From a virus, in IMG/VR virus record IMGVR_UViG_3300012917_000003, positions 1-42,381 of that record: a DNA stretch of 42,381 bases; one strand, 5' to 3'. Of this stretch, positions 8,683 to 17,945 are shown piece by piece. A program made the translations under genes and the position numbers. Every line of letters begins with the position of its first letter. The first letter of the stretch is position 1. The notes under the pieces are model-generated. The model saw only the letters and a program-made list of their open reading frames with translations, was not told the DNA's origin and ran no database searches.

Positions 8683-9219
8683 ATGGCTGGTATAAAAATG
8701 GTCGGAAACAAGAATGATGTCTTTCGTGTAGTTATTAAAAATAATGACACGCAAGTTATCTTCGCTAACGCTCCTGTAGTTCTTGATTTTAGTGGAACTT
8801 CCGAATTAGGTAAGATGGTTAAAACCACTAATTCATTAGCCGCAGCAGAGCAGGGAAATTTCTTTGGAATTAATATTTCAGGAAATTTAAATGTAGGTGC
8901 TGATGGCGAGGCACAAGTATTTGGCTACAATCCAAATGCGCGTGTAGTATTGACAACACGTAGTGCTACTAATGCTACATGGGCCAGTATTGCTGCTGGT
9001 GTAATAGGCGAGTATTTAACATTAGGAACTGGTACAGGTAGCGCCGCTGCCGTAGGTGATCAGGCATTAGTTCGCGTTGCAACTGCGGCTATGTCAGTAG
9101 TTCAATTTGCAAAGTTATGCGAAACATTCGCATCAACAGATACACAAGCTAGTTCATTAGGTCCACAAAGTGTTACGGTGTGGACTACGACTAGAAAGGT
9201 TTTCCTAGCCCGCATGTGA
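8683..9219 (+). CDS. Head protein, possibly decoration or cement protein
   Basis: This 178-residue protein has a strong AAGGAG site 5 bases before the ATG, one of the best in the genome, suggesting high expression. The sequence is beta-rich and Ala/Gly/Thr-rich with no enzyme motif. Its location just after the major capsid gene, interrupted only by an HNH gene, fits a decoration or capsid-stabilising protein. I do not recognise the family; the call is inferred from position and expression signal. It ends with the only late-region TGA stop that I noted. Confidence 0.5.
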   Translation: MAGIKMVGNKNDVFRVVIKNNDTQVIFANAPVVLDFSGTSELGKMVKTTNSLAAAEQGNFFGINISGNLNVGADGEAQVFGYNPNARVVLTTRSATNATWASIAAGVIGEYLTLGTGTGSAAAVGDQALVRVATAAMSVVQFAKLCETFASTDTQASSLGPQSVTVWTTTRKVFLARM

Positions 9220-9303
9220 ACCTCCTTTAAAGTGTCGTGTTTCATAGTTTCACATGTTTACAGGAAAAGGGGAGGTTTCATGGGGGATTCCTCCCCTCCT
9301 TTT
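9219..9303 (+). terminator. Terminator with a competing antiterminator stem
   Basis: GGGGAGG (9269-9275) pairs with CCTCCCC (9290-9296), followed by TCCTTTT. This resembles an intrinsic terminator between the head genes and the glycosyltransferase. An earlier AACCTCC (9219-9225) can instead pair with GGAGGTT (9271-9277), which would block the terminator stem. The two folds exclude each other, an attenuator-like layout. The U tract is short, so termination would be partial. Confidence 0.55.
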
Positions 9304-9309
9304 AAAATT

Positions 9310-10083
9310 ATGCTAATTACGACTTTAGTTAATACATTATCTACGGTTAATCCTTACATTTATTCAAATCATATTAGATTTTTTGTTAAATCTATTAAAG
9401 ATGATCCTACTTTGGAATTTGACTTTTTTACGCCTAATAGAATGTCTATAGATACAGCGCGTAACTCTGCGGGTAAATTAGCATTAGAGTACAATTCAGA
9501 TTACTTGTTATTTATAGATGACGATGTAATGATTCCTAATGATACTTTAAGTAAGTTAATTAAAGCTAATAAAGACGTTATTGCTGGTTTAGTTATTATT
9601 CGTGGTTATCCCTTTCATAATATGGCCTTTATCTTCGATGAAGTAAATGAAGGAGGGAATCGTAGTTTAATTAATTATAATAGTCTACCACTTAAAGAGT
9701 CTTGTAAAGATGGGCATCTAAATTTTGAAATTAAATGTAACTGGTGTAAACTTACGCCACTTCAAGAGTTAGTTAAAGTTGACGCAGTGGGCTTTAGTTG
9801 TTGTTTAATTAAAACTGAGTTACTTAAAGCTATGGAACCGCCTTGGTTTATAACTGGTATTAATCATACTGAAGATATTTATTTCTGTTTAAGCACTTTA
9901 AATTATGAACCTAAACCAGAAATATATATTCATACTGGTATTGAATGTGGGCATCTTTTAAATCCTGAACCAATTGAATGGCGCACACGGGCAAAAATGC
10001 AGGAATTTTATGCCGAAGTAGCTATAGAGCCATATAAACGCAACTTAACCCACATAGCTAAAAACTTAGCTAGATTAAGTTAA
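9310..10083 (+). CDS. GT-A glycosyltransferase
   Basis: I place the start at the ATG at 9310, not the upstream in-frame ATG at 9232, because the latter lies inside the terminator region. The 257-residue protein has LLFIDDDVMIPND (D70-D72), the metal-binding DxD-type motif of GT-A enzymes, preceded by SIDTARNSAG (about 47-55), a pattern seen in nucleotide-sugar transferases. It may glycosylate a virion protein or alter the host surface. It pairs with the methyltransferase gene 8 bases downstream, and both are unusual within a head-tail block. Acceptor and sugar cannot be told from sequence. Confidence 0.78.
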   Translation: MLITTLVNTLSTVNPYIYSNHIRFFVKSIKDDPTLEFDFFTPNRMSIDTARNSAGKLALEYNSDYLLFIDDDVMIPNDTLSKLIKANKDVIAGLVIIRGYPFHNMAFIFDEVNEGGNRSLINYNSLPLKESCKDGHLNFEIKCNWCKLTPLQELVKVDAVGFSCCLIKTELLKAMEPPWFITGINHTEDIYFCLSTLNYEPKPEIYIHTGIECGHLLNPEPIEWRTRAKMQEFYAEVAIEPYKRNLTHIAKNLARLS

Positions 10084-10091
10084 ACTAAATT

Positions 10092-10628
10092 ATGAAATTA
10101 AATCTAGGATGTGGGGAAAATTCTCTTGATGGTTTTATAAATATAGATACAATTAAAAATAAACTAGTTCAACCTGATGTAATTGCAGATATTAAATTAG
10201 AATTTTTACCTTTTGAAAGTTATGTATGTGAGGAAATTTGTGCCCTGCATATACTTGAGCATATTGAAAGAGACTACTGGCCGCGTATTTTTGCTGAATT
10301 TTATAGACTTTTGATTCCTACCGGCGTTTTAATTTTAGCGTACCCAGAGTTTGAAAGGTGCGCGCATAACTTTATAACTAATTATAAAGGGGCGCGTGAT
10401 TTCTGGCGAATGACATTATATGGTAGGCAAAGTTATTTAGGTGACTATCATATAGTCCCAATGCGAACTACTGAAGTAGTTAATTATCTAACTAGTTTTG
10501 GTTTTTATGATATAAAGTATGGTGAAGAAATTGATGAAGAATGGAGCACTTTTTTAACTTGTAAAAAAGGTAAAAAACCATTTACGCGTCCTGAATTATA
10601 TAGACAAGAGCTTTTTGGTTTAGCTTAA
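10092..10628 (+). CDS. SAM-dependent methyltransferase
   Basis: This 178-residue class I methyltransferase starts with the SAM-binding loop KLNLGCGENSLDGFINID (residues 2-19), followed by ALHILEHIER (about 52-61), which fits motif IV of small-molecule and sugar methyltransferases. The length suits a single catalytic domain. It sits directly after the glycosyltransferase, so both may act on the same glycan or polymer. The substrate is unknown. It is probably not a DNA methylase, since it lacks DPPY, NPPY or ENV-type motifs. Confidence 0.8.
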   Translation: MKLNLGCGENSLDGFINIDTIKNKLVQPDVIADIKLEFLPFESYVCEEICALHILEHIERDYWPRIFAEFYRLLIPTGVLILAYPEFERCAHNFITNYKGARDFWRMTLYGRQSYLGDYHIVPMRTTEVVNYLTSFGFYDIKYGEEIDEEWSTFLTCKKGKKPFTRPELYRQELFGLA

Positions 10629-10659
10629 ATTAAATTTAAAACTTTAAACTTTTTATTTT

Positions 10660-11331
10660 ATGTCAACCTTTGCTGAAATTAAAACTAATATTAAGGCTAA
10701 TTTAGGTGATTCTGACTTTTATCCTGATATTGATATAGATGATTCTGTTCAGGACGCCTATGATGAGATAGTTGCAATTAGTCAGTGCATAGTTAAGAAA
10801 GTTACTTTAGCTTTTATAAGTAATTTAAATTATTATAACTTTAGAGATTTAGCTAACTTTCCAGCTATTTATGTAGCCGATTTAATGACAGTTACAGCTA
10901 TATTTAGTAATCTAACTAATCAATGGCTCTTAGATGACAAAACTCTTAAAGATTTTGATTTAATTAGAAGTGATTGGGAAAATTGGCAGGGCGCGCCACT
11001 TTGGTGGGCACCAACTAATGACTATAGAAGATATGCAATAGCACCTAAATTGAATCCTATTACAAGTACTTTTGATCTTTATTACTTAGCTAAAGCACCA
11101 ATTGTAGTTAATGCGGAAGCGCCTTTAATTCCTAGTGATTTTCAAAATTTAATTGAATTATACTCGTGCGCTGACTTACTTGAATCAGCCGAAGAATTTG
11201 TTAAAGCTGGTAATTATTGGGCCGATTTTTGGGGAATTCGTAATGGTATACAAAATTATGACTCAGGTATCTTTGCATTAGCTTCACGAACTAAGAATAT
11301 AGCTAAATCTAATTTATTGATGATTGCCTAA
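10660..11331 (+). CDS. Head-tail adaptor-like protein
   Basis: This 223-residue protein begins with TFAEIKTNIKANLGD and a helical segment with DDSVQDAYDEIVA, followed by beta-rich sequence. Its N-terminus and position resemble gp4-like tail accessory or adaptor proteins that attach to the portal in short-tailed phages. A Trp-rich stretch (about 93-122) is notable. It is followed 25 bases later by a second adaptor-like gene. The assignment is inferred mainly from gene order. Confidence 0.6.
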   Translation: MSTFAEIKTNIKANLGDSDFYPDIDIDDSVQDAYDEIVAISQCIVKKVTLAFISNLNYYNFRDLANFPAIYVADLMTVTAIFSNLTNQWLLDDKTLKDFDLIRSDWENWQGAPLWWAPTNDYRRYAIAPKLNPITSTFDLYYLAKAPIVVNAEAPLIPSDFQNLIELYSCADLLESAEEFVKAGNYWADFWGIRNGIQNYDSGIFALASRTKNIAKSNLLMIA

Positions 11332-11356
11332 AATTATACAATTTACGGAGTAGATT

Positions 11357-12031
11357 TTGCCACCCATTTTCTCAACTACAACTATAGCTAGATTTGAAGC
11401 TGACGCTGAAGCTAACTTTAATTACGAAAGACCCTGTATTGTAGATAGAATTGGCTTAGCGCTTACAGCGGGCTTAGCTGAATATACGCTACCTAGTTAT
11501 GTTAATGATATTAGACGTATAACCATTTTAGGGCTTCCAGTGTATCCTTTGCCGCATAGAGAATTAAGATTTAGTTGTTTAAATAGCACTCAACAGGGCC
11601 GTCCATACTGGTATATCATCAATAATATAGGCCAAAATAAAATAAGATTCTTTCCAGTCCCTAATACTAATTTAGCTGATACAACAACACTTACAAGTTT
11701 ATGGGGTTCAGGAATAGTTAATAATTGTATAATTGAGTTCTATAGACAGCCTGATCAATCAACTAATATAATTCCAATCTTTATTAGACGTAGACTACTC
11801 AAGTGTTATATTAATAAAAGATGCTTTGAAGTTGACAAAAAAGGGAATAGCCTTAAAAACGTTAAATACTGGGCAGATAAGTATGATAATTTAAAATCTA
11901 TTTATAGTGATTTATTAGACGACTTGAATAATAAGCCACGTAAACTTATAGCTTCAAATACTTCAAATATGCATCCTGCATTAACTTCGCCAGTTTTACC
12001 ATATAGATATGGTATTAGTGTAGATGACTAA
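11357..12031 (+). CDS. Second connector or tail-adaptor-like protein
   Basis: This 224-residue protein starts at TTG with a good ACGGAG site 6 bases upstream. It contains AEYTLPSYVNDIRRITILG, a motif style common in phage head-tail connector and tail-tube-associated proteins, where a strand pair is followed by IRFFPVP. A basic helix (FIRRRLLKCYINKRC) and a C-terminal helical part follow. It probably extends the neck between the portal and the tail hub encoded next. No membrane or enzyme features are seen. Confidence 0.55.
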   Translation: MPPIFSTTTIARFEADAEANFNYERPCIVDRIGLALTAGLAEYTLPSYVNDIRRITILGLPVYPLPHRELRFSCLNSTQQGRPYWYIINNIGQNKIRFFPVPNTNLADTTTLTSLWGSGIVNNCIIEFYRQPDQSTNIIPIFIRRRLLKCYINKRCFEVDKKGNSLKNVKYWADKYDNLKSIYSDLLDDLNNKPRKLIASNTSNMHPALTSPVLPYRYGISVDD

Positions 12032-12033
12032 AG

Positions 12034-14739
12034 ATGCAACAATTAATTATAAATGACTGGTCTGCTGGCTGGATTCCTCAAGAAAGTCCAACTAATGGAC
12101 GTAAAAATGGCCTTCTTAAGATGGATTCACTTGAACTTGATATTAATGGGGAAGTTACTTTAACAGGAGGAAATAAAAATATATTTGATTATAATTATCC
12201 TGCTGATGCGCACACTTTGTATAGTAAGTTTATAGATGGTATTCAAAGACGCTATTTAGCTTTAACTAATGGCGCAGTTTATCGTGATATAAACTCTATT
12301 ATTTCAGCTGGCTCTTTAACGCGCGCTGCATTTGGCGCAGCTTATGGATTTATTTATATATTTTCAGGAAATAAACGACGCAAAGATGATGGTTCAATTA
12401 CTAGTGTAATTGGAATTACGGAATCTAACGCTCCGGTAATTGGCGCAGTAGTTAATACGGGTGTTACTCAAGTAGGTTTTGTATCTGGAGGAGCTGTTGC
12501 GGGTCCAGCGCGTTATGACGGTATAATACCTTGGTCGACATCAGGTATAGGAACTCTTGCTGAATTTACTATTTTATATGATGCTGCTGGTTATTATATA
12601 GCTATTGAACCTACCGTAGCAGGTATGAATTATGCTTTAGGAGATACTTTAACTTTCTTAGGTACGCAGTTAGGAGGTCTATCGCCAGCAAATGACTTAA
12701 TAGTTCAAGTTCTTAATGTCAATGGTAAACTAAATGGTACTTATGAATACGCTCAGCAATATGTTGTAAATCATGGTAATGGTTACGTAGCTAAGTCTAA
12801 ATTAAGTCCCCTTTCAGCAACTTTGAATGTAATTAATGGTTCAATTAAAGTTATAACAGATATAACTAATATCCCCTCTGGCGACAGCCAGAGTTGGGTT
12901 TATAGACGTGGAGGTAACTTAGAACAATTTTACAGGTGTAAACTATTAACTAATACTGGCGTAACTTTAACTTTTGTTGATAACGTAAGTGATGATGAAC
13001 TACTTCAGTTAAATATAACTTCAAATATCTTTCTTGAACCAACTAATGTTACTGGTATTCCTGATGATATTTTAGAAGTTGTTGGTCCTATTAATGGTCG
13101 AATGCTCTTATTTACAGCTTCGACTATTCATTTTAGTGAACCTAACAATCCTGACGCTTACGATACTAGATACTCAATAAACTTTGCTGGAAATCAATTT
13201 ACAGGAAGTGAACTATTTTTATGGTCTAAACAAGTTGGTGACCAAGTTATAATGATAGGGACTAATAAGTGTGTATACACTTTATCTGGAACTTTTATAG
13301 CTTTACCGGATGGTTTTTTAGATGTATATTTAAGACCTTTGAATACTAAGTATCCACCATTATCGAGGGACGCTGACATTTTTAATAATGCAGTTGTTTA
13401 TTGTTCAGATATTGGTTGGATAATTATGCACTTAGATGGTAATATTGAACCTTTATGTCCTCCAAATACAGATGTCTTATATCGAGGTCAAAGTATTTTA
13501 GATTATGGTGGTGTACCTATATACATTTATCCCGCAATTGACGCTGGAGGCGTCGAATTAAGATATTCCTGCGCTGTAGCGCGTAATAAGTTATGGTGTA
13601 AAGTTCCTGAAATTGTAGCTAATGACGTAAATATTCCATTTACTTATAGACTTGAAGTTTATGATTTTGTACGTAAATATTGGCGCGTAGTTAGGGATGC
13701 GCCTAAATTACTTTATGCACAAGAAGACGGCGCAGTCATGGGCTTTTTTAGTGACGTGCAAAGAAATATACGTGAAATAGATAACCAGTTTACCAAATTA
13801 AATTATAACGCTTCGTCTCAAAGTATTAGCCTTTTGACTCCTTTTTATGATCAAGGGTTTCCTTTTAATCGTAAAGAATCTTATACAAGTAAATTACGTA
13901 TTTATACAGGAGGAAGTGATTTAACGTATAAAATTTATATTAATAGTAATTTAAATGCTGCTATAGCGTTGGGAATCATAAATACAAGTTCTTTAGATGA
14001 TTTTAATAAAGATTTAAATGCTCTTGTTGGTATAGCTAAGAATTGGGCGCTCGAATTAACTGGTGCAGTTAATGATTTTAGGCTAGCTTCAATTGAAATA
14101 GACTATGAGCCTTATCCACCACAACAGACTTTCTATAATGGCTTAATTCCAAATCGTCAAGGGCGGTTTAACAAATCTAAGTTTCTAGTTTGGCCTATAG
14201 TTATAGATACATTAGGAACTAACGTTACTTTCACGCCTTATATAGATGGTATAGCTAAAACTTCACAAATTATAAATACTACTGGCAAAAAAACTAGTTT
14301 TTATTATGCTTTAGAGGATTTATCTGGCATAGATTTAACTTTTAAACTTTCAGGAAATTTATTTGAATTATGGGAAGTTGGGCCTCCTGAATTGGTTAAT
14401 ATTTTACCTATAGCTAAAAAATATGACCAACTTGGACCTGAAGAACTATTTAAATACGGCAAAGTTAAAAGTATATTTGTTCGTCTATTAGCGCTAGGAA
14501 CTAGCGTACCTTATACTTTATATTTCCAAGATGGTATTCAACAAACAGGTAACTTAAGCGTAACCCCTGATGTCGAAGACACTTACCAAATAGATATACC
14601 TAAAACACGAAGTGGCCAAGTAATTAGACTAACGTTAGGTCCAACAGACTTTATATTTTATAGGTATTATATTAGGCTTCAAGTGGCTATATCAGGTAAA
14701 GATACTGAAAATACTTACGTTGTGCTTCCAGCACAATAA
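12034..14739 (+). CDS. Large tail hub or nozzle-like protein
   Basis: This 901-residue beta-rich protein starts MQQLIINDWSAGWIPQESPTNG, typical of phage tail stabilisation or nozzle-type proteins in which an N-terminal NDWSGG segment precedes a beta-propeller-like region. Size and position after the adaptors match tail tubular protein B of podoviruses. A GNRA-loop hairpin (12876-12893, loop GACA) lies within the coding sequence. It starts 2 bases after the upstream stop, implying coupled translation. No receptor-binding or hydrolase motif is evident. Confidence 0.65.
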   Translation: MQQLIINDWSAGWIPQESPTNGRKNGLLKMDSLELDINGEVTLTGGNKNIFDYNYPADAHTLYSKFIDGIQRRYLALTNGAVYRDINSIISAGSLTRAAFGAAYGFIYIFSGNKRRKDDGSITSVIGITESNAPVIGAVVNTGVTQVGFVSGGAVAGPARYDGIIPWSTSGIGTLAEFTILYDAAGYYIAIEPTVAGMNYALGDTLTFLGTQLGGLSPANDLIVQVLNVNGKLNGTYEYAQQYVVNHGNGYVAKSKLSPLSATLNVINGSIKVITDITNIPSGDSQSWVYRRGGNLEQFYRCKLLTNTGVTLTFVDNVSDDELLQLNITSNIFLEPTNVTGIPDDILEVVGPINGRMLLFTASTIHFSEPNNPDAYDTRYSINFAGNQFTGSELFLWSKQVGDQVIMIGTNKCVYTLSGTFIALPDGFLDVYLRPLNTKYPPLSRDADIFNNAVVYCSDIGWIIMHLDGNIEPLCPPNTDVLYRGQSILDYGGVPIYIYPAIDAGGVELRYSCAVARNKLWCKVPEIVANDVNIPFTYRLEVYDFVRKYWRVVRDAPKLLYAQEDGAVMGFFSDVQRNIREIDNQFTKLNYNASSQSISLLTPFYDQGFPFNRKESYTSKLRIYTGGSDLTYKIYINSNLNAAIALGIINTSSLDDFNKDLNALVGIAKNWALELTGAVNDFRLASIEIDYEPYPPQQTFYNGLIPNRQGRFNKSKFLVWPIVIDTLGTNVTFTPYIDGIAKTSQIINTTGKKTSFYYALEDLSGIDLTFKLSGNLFELWEVGPPELVNILPIAKKYDQLGPEELFKYGKVKSIFVRLLALGTSVPYTLYFQDGIQQTGNLSVTPDVEDTYQIDIPKTRSGQVIRLTLGPTDFIFYRYYIRLQVAISGKDTENTYVVLPAQ

Positions 14740-14755
14740 ATTAAGGAAAATTTTT

Positions 14756-15835
14756 ATGTTAATTGCTAGATGTTGTGATTCATTTGATTGTTATACTGAT
14801 TTAACTCAGAATTATGATAGCGTAATTCAAGCAAATAGTATTTCAGCTATAACTATTTCAAATACTGCTACGCGAACTGGTTTGAATGGATTAAAAAGTG
14901 GTTCAGGTTCTTTTGCTACTTTTGGTGGACAATCTTATATTCAACAAGCTTTTAATAGTAATTTAGCTACTGTTATAATTGGTTTTGCAATTCAGCCTAA
15001 GACATGGGGAAGCGTTGACTCATCTGGATATACTTATCAGTTGTTAACTTTAGTTGATGGCGGTTTTGAACAATGTCATATTGGGATAACTAATGGTGGT
15101 CAAATATCTGCATGGCGCGGAACTACTTTATTAGGCATTTCAACGAATGCTTTAGCTCTTAATGTTTGGAGATACTTAGAAGTTAAAACAACTATACATA
15201 ATAGTACTGGAGCTATTGAAATTCGTGTTGATGGTGTAGTTTGGTTAACTTTAACGGGTTTAAACACGCGCGCTGGAACTAGTAATAATTATGCAACTAG
15301 TTTAGCGCTAGGAACATTTACATCCGTTATTGATGCAGCTAGGATTCCTTTAACTTGGTATATAGATGATTTGGTTACTTTAGATACTACAGGTTCTTAC
15401 AATAATACGTATATAGGTGATGTAGCTATTAAATGTAAGTTTCCAAATGCTAATGGTACAACGCAACAATGGACTCGAAATACAGGAGCTAATAATTACG
15501 CCGCAGTTAATGAAAATCCTCCTGATGGTGACACTACTTATGTAAGTGACGCAACGGTAGGAGAAATAGATCGTAACTTATATCCAGCAACAACTGGAAC
15601 TTTAGTTAAAGCTGTTATAGCTAGACCCTTTGCGCGTAAAGATGACGGAGTGGCGCGATCTATAAGAGCTGTAACTAAAAGTGGCGCAACTTTAGGAGAT
15701 AATGGCGCTGACTTTGCATTAAGTACGTCTTATGCTTATTATCATGGATTATTCGAAACAGACCCTAATACGAGCGCCGCTTGGCTTATTGCGGCGGTTA
15801 ATGCCGCTGAATTTGGAGTTAAAGTAACAGTATAA
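14756..15835 (+). CDS. Tail fibre or appendage protein with lectin-like fold
   Basis: I choose the ATG at 14756 because AAGGA lies 9 bases upstream and the upstream in-frame ATG at 14720 falls inside the previous gene. The 359-residue protein has a concanavalin-like pattern: GLNGLKSGSGSFATFGG near the start, then LNVWRYLEVKTTI, GAIEIRVDGVVW and WYIDDLVTLD. Such folds bind glycans, so it may contact the cell surface. A second beta domain (about 235-359) follows. Confidence 0.68.
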   Translation: MLIARCCDSFDCYTDLTQNYDSVIQANSISAITISNTATRTGLNGLKSGSGSFATFGGQSYIQQAFNSNLATVIIGFAIQPKTWGSVDSSGYTYQLLTLVDGGFEQCHIGITNGGQISAWRGTTLLGISTNALALNVWRYLEVKTTIHNSTGAIEIRVDGVVWLTLTGLNTRAGTSNNYATSLALGTFTSVIDAARIPLTWYIDDLVTLDTTGSYNNTYIGDVAIKCKFPNANGTTQQWTRNTGANNYAAVNENPPDGDTTYVSDATVGEIDRNLYPATTGTLVKAVIARPFARKDDGVARSIRAVTKSGATLGDNGADFALSTSYAYYHGLFETDPNTSAAWLIAAVNAAEFGVKVTV

Positions 15836-15849
15836 ATATATAAGTTTTT

Positions 15850-16686
15850 ATGTCTTCAACTTATTTTGGTTTATGTAATTCAGATGGAAGCTTAAGTATT
15901 ACACCTATTTCTGGAGGTCCAAGTAATACGCTTGCCTGGAACGTTGGCGCGGTCTATACATGTCCTGGGAGTGGTAATCAACAAATTACTGACATTGGCG
16001 TTTATGTAGCAAATACGGCAGGTGTTAGTGCGCGCTTAGCTATTTATACAACAGATTTAACTACCATTCTTGCTTATACAGCATTAAAAGATTGTAATCT
16101 TGGATCTAATGGTTGGCTAGTTTGGACTGCTGCTGAGTTAACATTAAATAATTTATTGGTTGGGGGTGTAAATTACTGCTTATGTGTTGCATACTCTGGT
16201 GCAACTTCTTTTTATACACCGATGTATCGGTTAATTTCCTCAAAATGTCAGTATAAGGGAGGTACAGATTATGTAACAGGTAATCCAGCGTTTCCTAGTC
16301 CTATTCCAACTGCGACTGGTGATTATGGCGCTGAAACAGCTATTAGAGTTGGTGTTATTGATGAAGTTATATTACCTACTATAAGATTAACACAAGAATC
16401 TATAGAAGTTCTTACTGGAATACCTAAGGCTAGATTAAGTCAAGAAAGTTTAGAAGTATTAACTGGCACGCCTTCAGCGCGTTTAAGTCAAGAATCTCTT
16501 GAAGTTTTAACTGGTAATCCTAGGGCTTTAGTAAGCCAAGTAGCTGTTGAAGTTTTAGTTAGTATTGTGCCTATAGTTACACAAATTCCTATTGAAGTTT
16601 TAGTTTCAAATACGCCTGATACTGATGATTCTGAAACTCTATACTTTAGACGTCATTTACAGGATGTACGGCGTAATCAAGAATAA
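15850..16686 (+). CDS. Tail appendage protein with C-terminal repeats
   Basis: This 278-residue protein has a beta-sandwich-like N-terminal domain (about 1-175) resembling carbohydrate-binding or fibre domains. A C-terminal tandem repeat follows, five units of about 16 residues with the pattern RLSQESLEVLTGxPxA (16384-16620). Repeats of the SQxxxEVL type appear in structural proteins of several phages. It is probably part of the adsorption apparatus. The repeats may vary in number between relatives. Confidence 0.6.
   Translation: MSSTYFGLCNSDGSLSITPISGGPSNTLAWNVGAVYTCPGSGNQQITDIGVYVANTAGVSARLAIYTTDLTTILAYTALKDCNLGSNGWLVWTAAELTLNNLLVGGVNYCLCVAYSGATSFYTPMYRLISSKCQYKGGTDYVTGNPAFPSPIPTATGDYGAETAIRVGVIDEVILPTIRLTQESIEVLTGIPKARLSQESLEVLTGTPSARLSQESLEVLTGNPRALVSQVAVEVLVSIVPIVTQIPIEVLVSNTPDTDDSETLYFRRHLQDVRRNQE
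16384..16620 (+). repeat. 48-bp tandem repeats within the appendage gene
   Basis: Units lie at 16384-16431, 16432-16479, 16480-16527, 16528-16575 and a partial fifth at 16576-16620. Units 1-3 are close to each other in protein sequence; units 4 and 5 diverge but keep the SQ/TQ, EVL and P positions. Confidence 0.75.
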
Positions 16687-16715
16687 AATAAGTTAATTTA
16701 AGTTAATTTAAGTTT

Positions 16716-17000
16716 ATGTCTAATTTAACTAAAACTCAACAAGATTCTTTAACTAGTGGTTTAACTAAAACTTTAGATTTTCATAAAAAACGTATAACTA
16801 ATGCATCTGCCGCCATTAATGATAATGATTACGTTATTAAGCGTCAGCTTAATGCTCTTGAAGTTATTACGGCAACGGAAACTGAGTTTGTAGCTTTAGC
16901 TCAATTAAATACATTATATATCTTTAATAATTTAGACACTAATTTAAAACATATAGCTCTTTATGATGGTATAGCTATTAACTTAATTTTTAATTTTTAA
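16716..17000 (+). CDS. Small fibre-like or fibre-assembly protein
   Basis: This 94-residue protein contains LDFHKKRITNASAAINDNDYVIKRQLN, a motif common in trimeric phage fibres and the short proteins beside them, in which the repeat passes from a coiled coil to a shaft. The gene sits between two fibre-related genes and the small gene at 17024. I infer a structural or assembly role. No Shine-Dalgarno sequence is visible. Confidence 0.5.
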   Translation: MSNLTKTQQDSLTSGLTKTLDFHKKRITNASAAINDNDYVIKRQLNALEVITATETEFVALAQLNTLYIFNNLDTNLKHIALYDGIAINLIFNF

Positions 17001-17023
17001 TCTTAATTTTTAGTTTTAAGTTT

Positions 17024-17206
17024 ATGCCTGATATTAATAATGCCTTAGCTACGCAGCATTACTTAAGTATAAACGACATAAATTTCTTTAAAAATAAAGT
17101 TAAGGAAATTAATGAGCGCATTCTGCGCATAATCGAAGAAAATAATTTACAGGGTAATTGGACGCTTTCTAATGACTATAGATGGCTAATTAAAACCGAA
17201 GAATAA
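17024..17206 (+). CDS. Small hypothetical late protein
   Basis: This 60-residue protein is predicted helical in the middle (FFKNKVKEINERILRIIEEN) and ends with WTLSNDYRWLIKTEE. No family is recognised. It lies in the appendage block. A hairpin with a TTC triloop (17116-17128) lies inside the coding sequence. Confidence 0.6.
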   Translation: MPDINNALATQHYLSINDINFFKNKVKEINERILRIIEENNLQGNWTLSNDYRWLIKTEE

Positions 17207-17218
17207 AAGGGGTAATTT

Positions 17219-17911
17219 ATGGCGTTCGTGCCAGCTTTAATTGCAGGTTTGGGTGGACTTGGCGGATTATTTGGTAATCGGAGTCAAACGCAGCGCACGA
17301 CTCAAAATACACAATTTAATAACCAGGGTAATCAACAAACAGGTTATGTGGGCGCTGCGTCTTCAAATCCCCTTTTAAATCCAGCGGCTCAAAGTTTATT
17401 GAATCCTATAGCTAATAATTATTTAAATTTAATAGGCCAAGATCAAGATTTAAGTGGTTACAAGGCAGGTGCTATAGGTGACATAAATCAAACCAGTAAT
17501 ATACATAAGCAGGCACTTGAAGCTAATTTAGCTCAAAGAGGTATAACTGGCCCTGCCGCTGCAAGCGCGCTTAATCAAAATGAAAATTCTAGGTTTAGTG
17601 ATATAACTAAATTAAATCAGCAGTTACCATTACTTCAATTGCAATTAATGCTTCAAAAACTTCAAGGTGCTGGTGGCTTTTTCAGTCAAATTCCAACAGG
17701 AACTTATAATGAGCAATATGGCTCAGGCTTTGGAAATACTCAAAACCAAGGCACACAAAATATGCAAGGAACTGGAACTCAACCAGGTAACCAATTAGGT
17801 GGTTTATTCGGTGGTTTAGGAACTACTTTAGCAGGTTTATATGGAATGGGTTCATTTGGAGGACCTGGTAATAATAATGGTCCTAATAGATTACCAACTC
17901 AAAGAATTTAA
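17219..17911 (+). CDS. Gly/Gln/Asn-rich internal virion (DNA ejection) candidate
   Basis: This 230-residue protein begins with a hydrophobic Gly-rich segment (ALIAGLGGLGGLFG) and ends with another Gly-rich, membrane-active-looking stretch (GGLFGGLGTTLAGLYGMG). Gln/Asn-rich linkers lie between them, plus a helical LAQRGITGPAAASALNQNE region. Small proteins of this style, encoded just before large internal proteins, serve as DNA-ejection proteins (gp7-like) in P22- and T7-type phages. An AAAAGGGG site precedes the ATG. Confidence 0.6.
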   Translation: MAFVPALIAGLGGLGGLFGNRSQTQRTTQNTQFNNQGNQQTGYVGAASSNPLLNPAAQSLLNPIANNYLNLIGQDQDLSGYKAGAIGDINQTSNIHKQALEANLAQRGITGPAAASALNQNENSRFSDITKLNQQLPLLQLQLMLQKLQGAGGFFSQIPTGTYNEQYGSGFGNTQNQGTQNMQGTGTQPGNQLGGLFGGLGTTLAGLYGMGSFGGPGNNNGPNRLPTQRI

Positions 17912-17925
17912 ATCTTAATTTTTTG

Positions 17926-17942
17926 CCCTAACGAAGTGAGGG
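17926..17942 (+). promoter_or_regulatory. GAA-triloop hairpin overlapping a ribosome-binding site
   Basis: CCCTAAC and GTGAGGG form a stem with one A-G mismatch around a GAA triloop. The right arm overlaps the GAGGGAAG ribosome-binding sequence of the gene at 17946, so the hairpin may limit its translation. Confidence 0.4.
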
Positions 17943-17945
17943 AAG

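Noticed and set aside
9232-9309. Upstream start of the glycosyltransferase
   Set aside because: The upstream ATG lies within the terminator hairpin and encodes a sequence unlike the family; 9310 fits the family start.
14720-14755. Upstream start of the fibre gene
   Set aside because: It lies inside the previous gene without a ribosome-binding site; 14756 has AAGGA.
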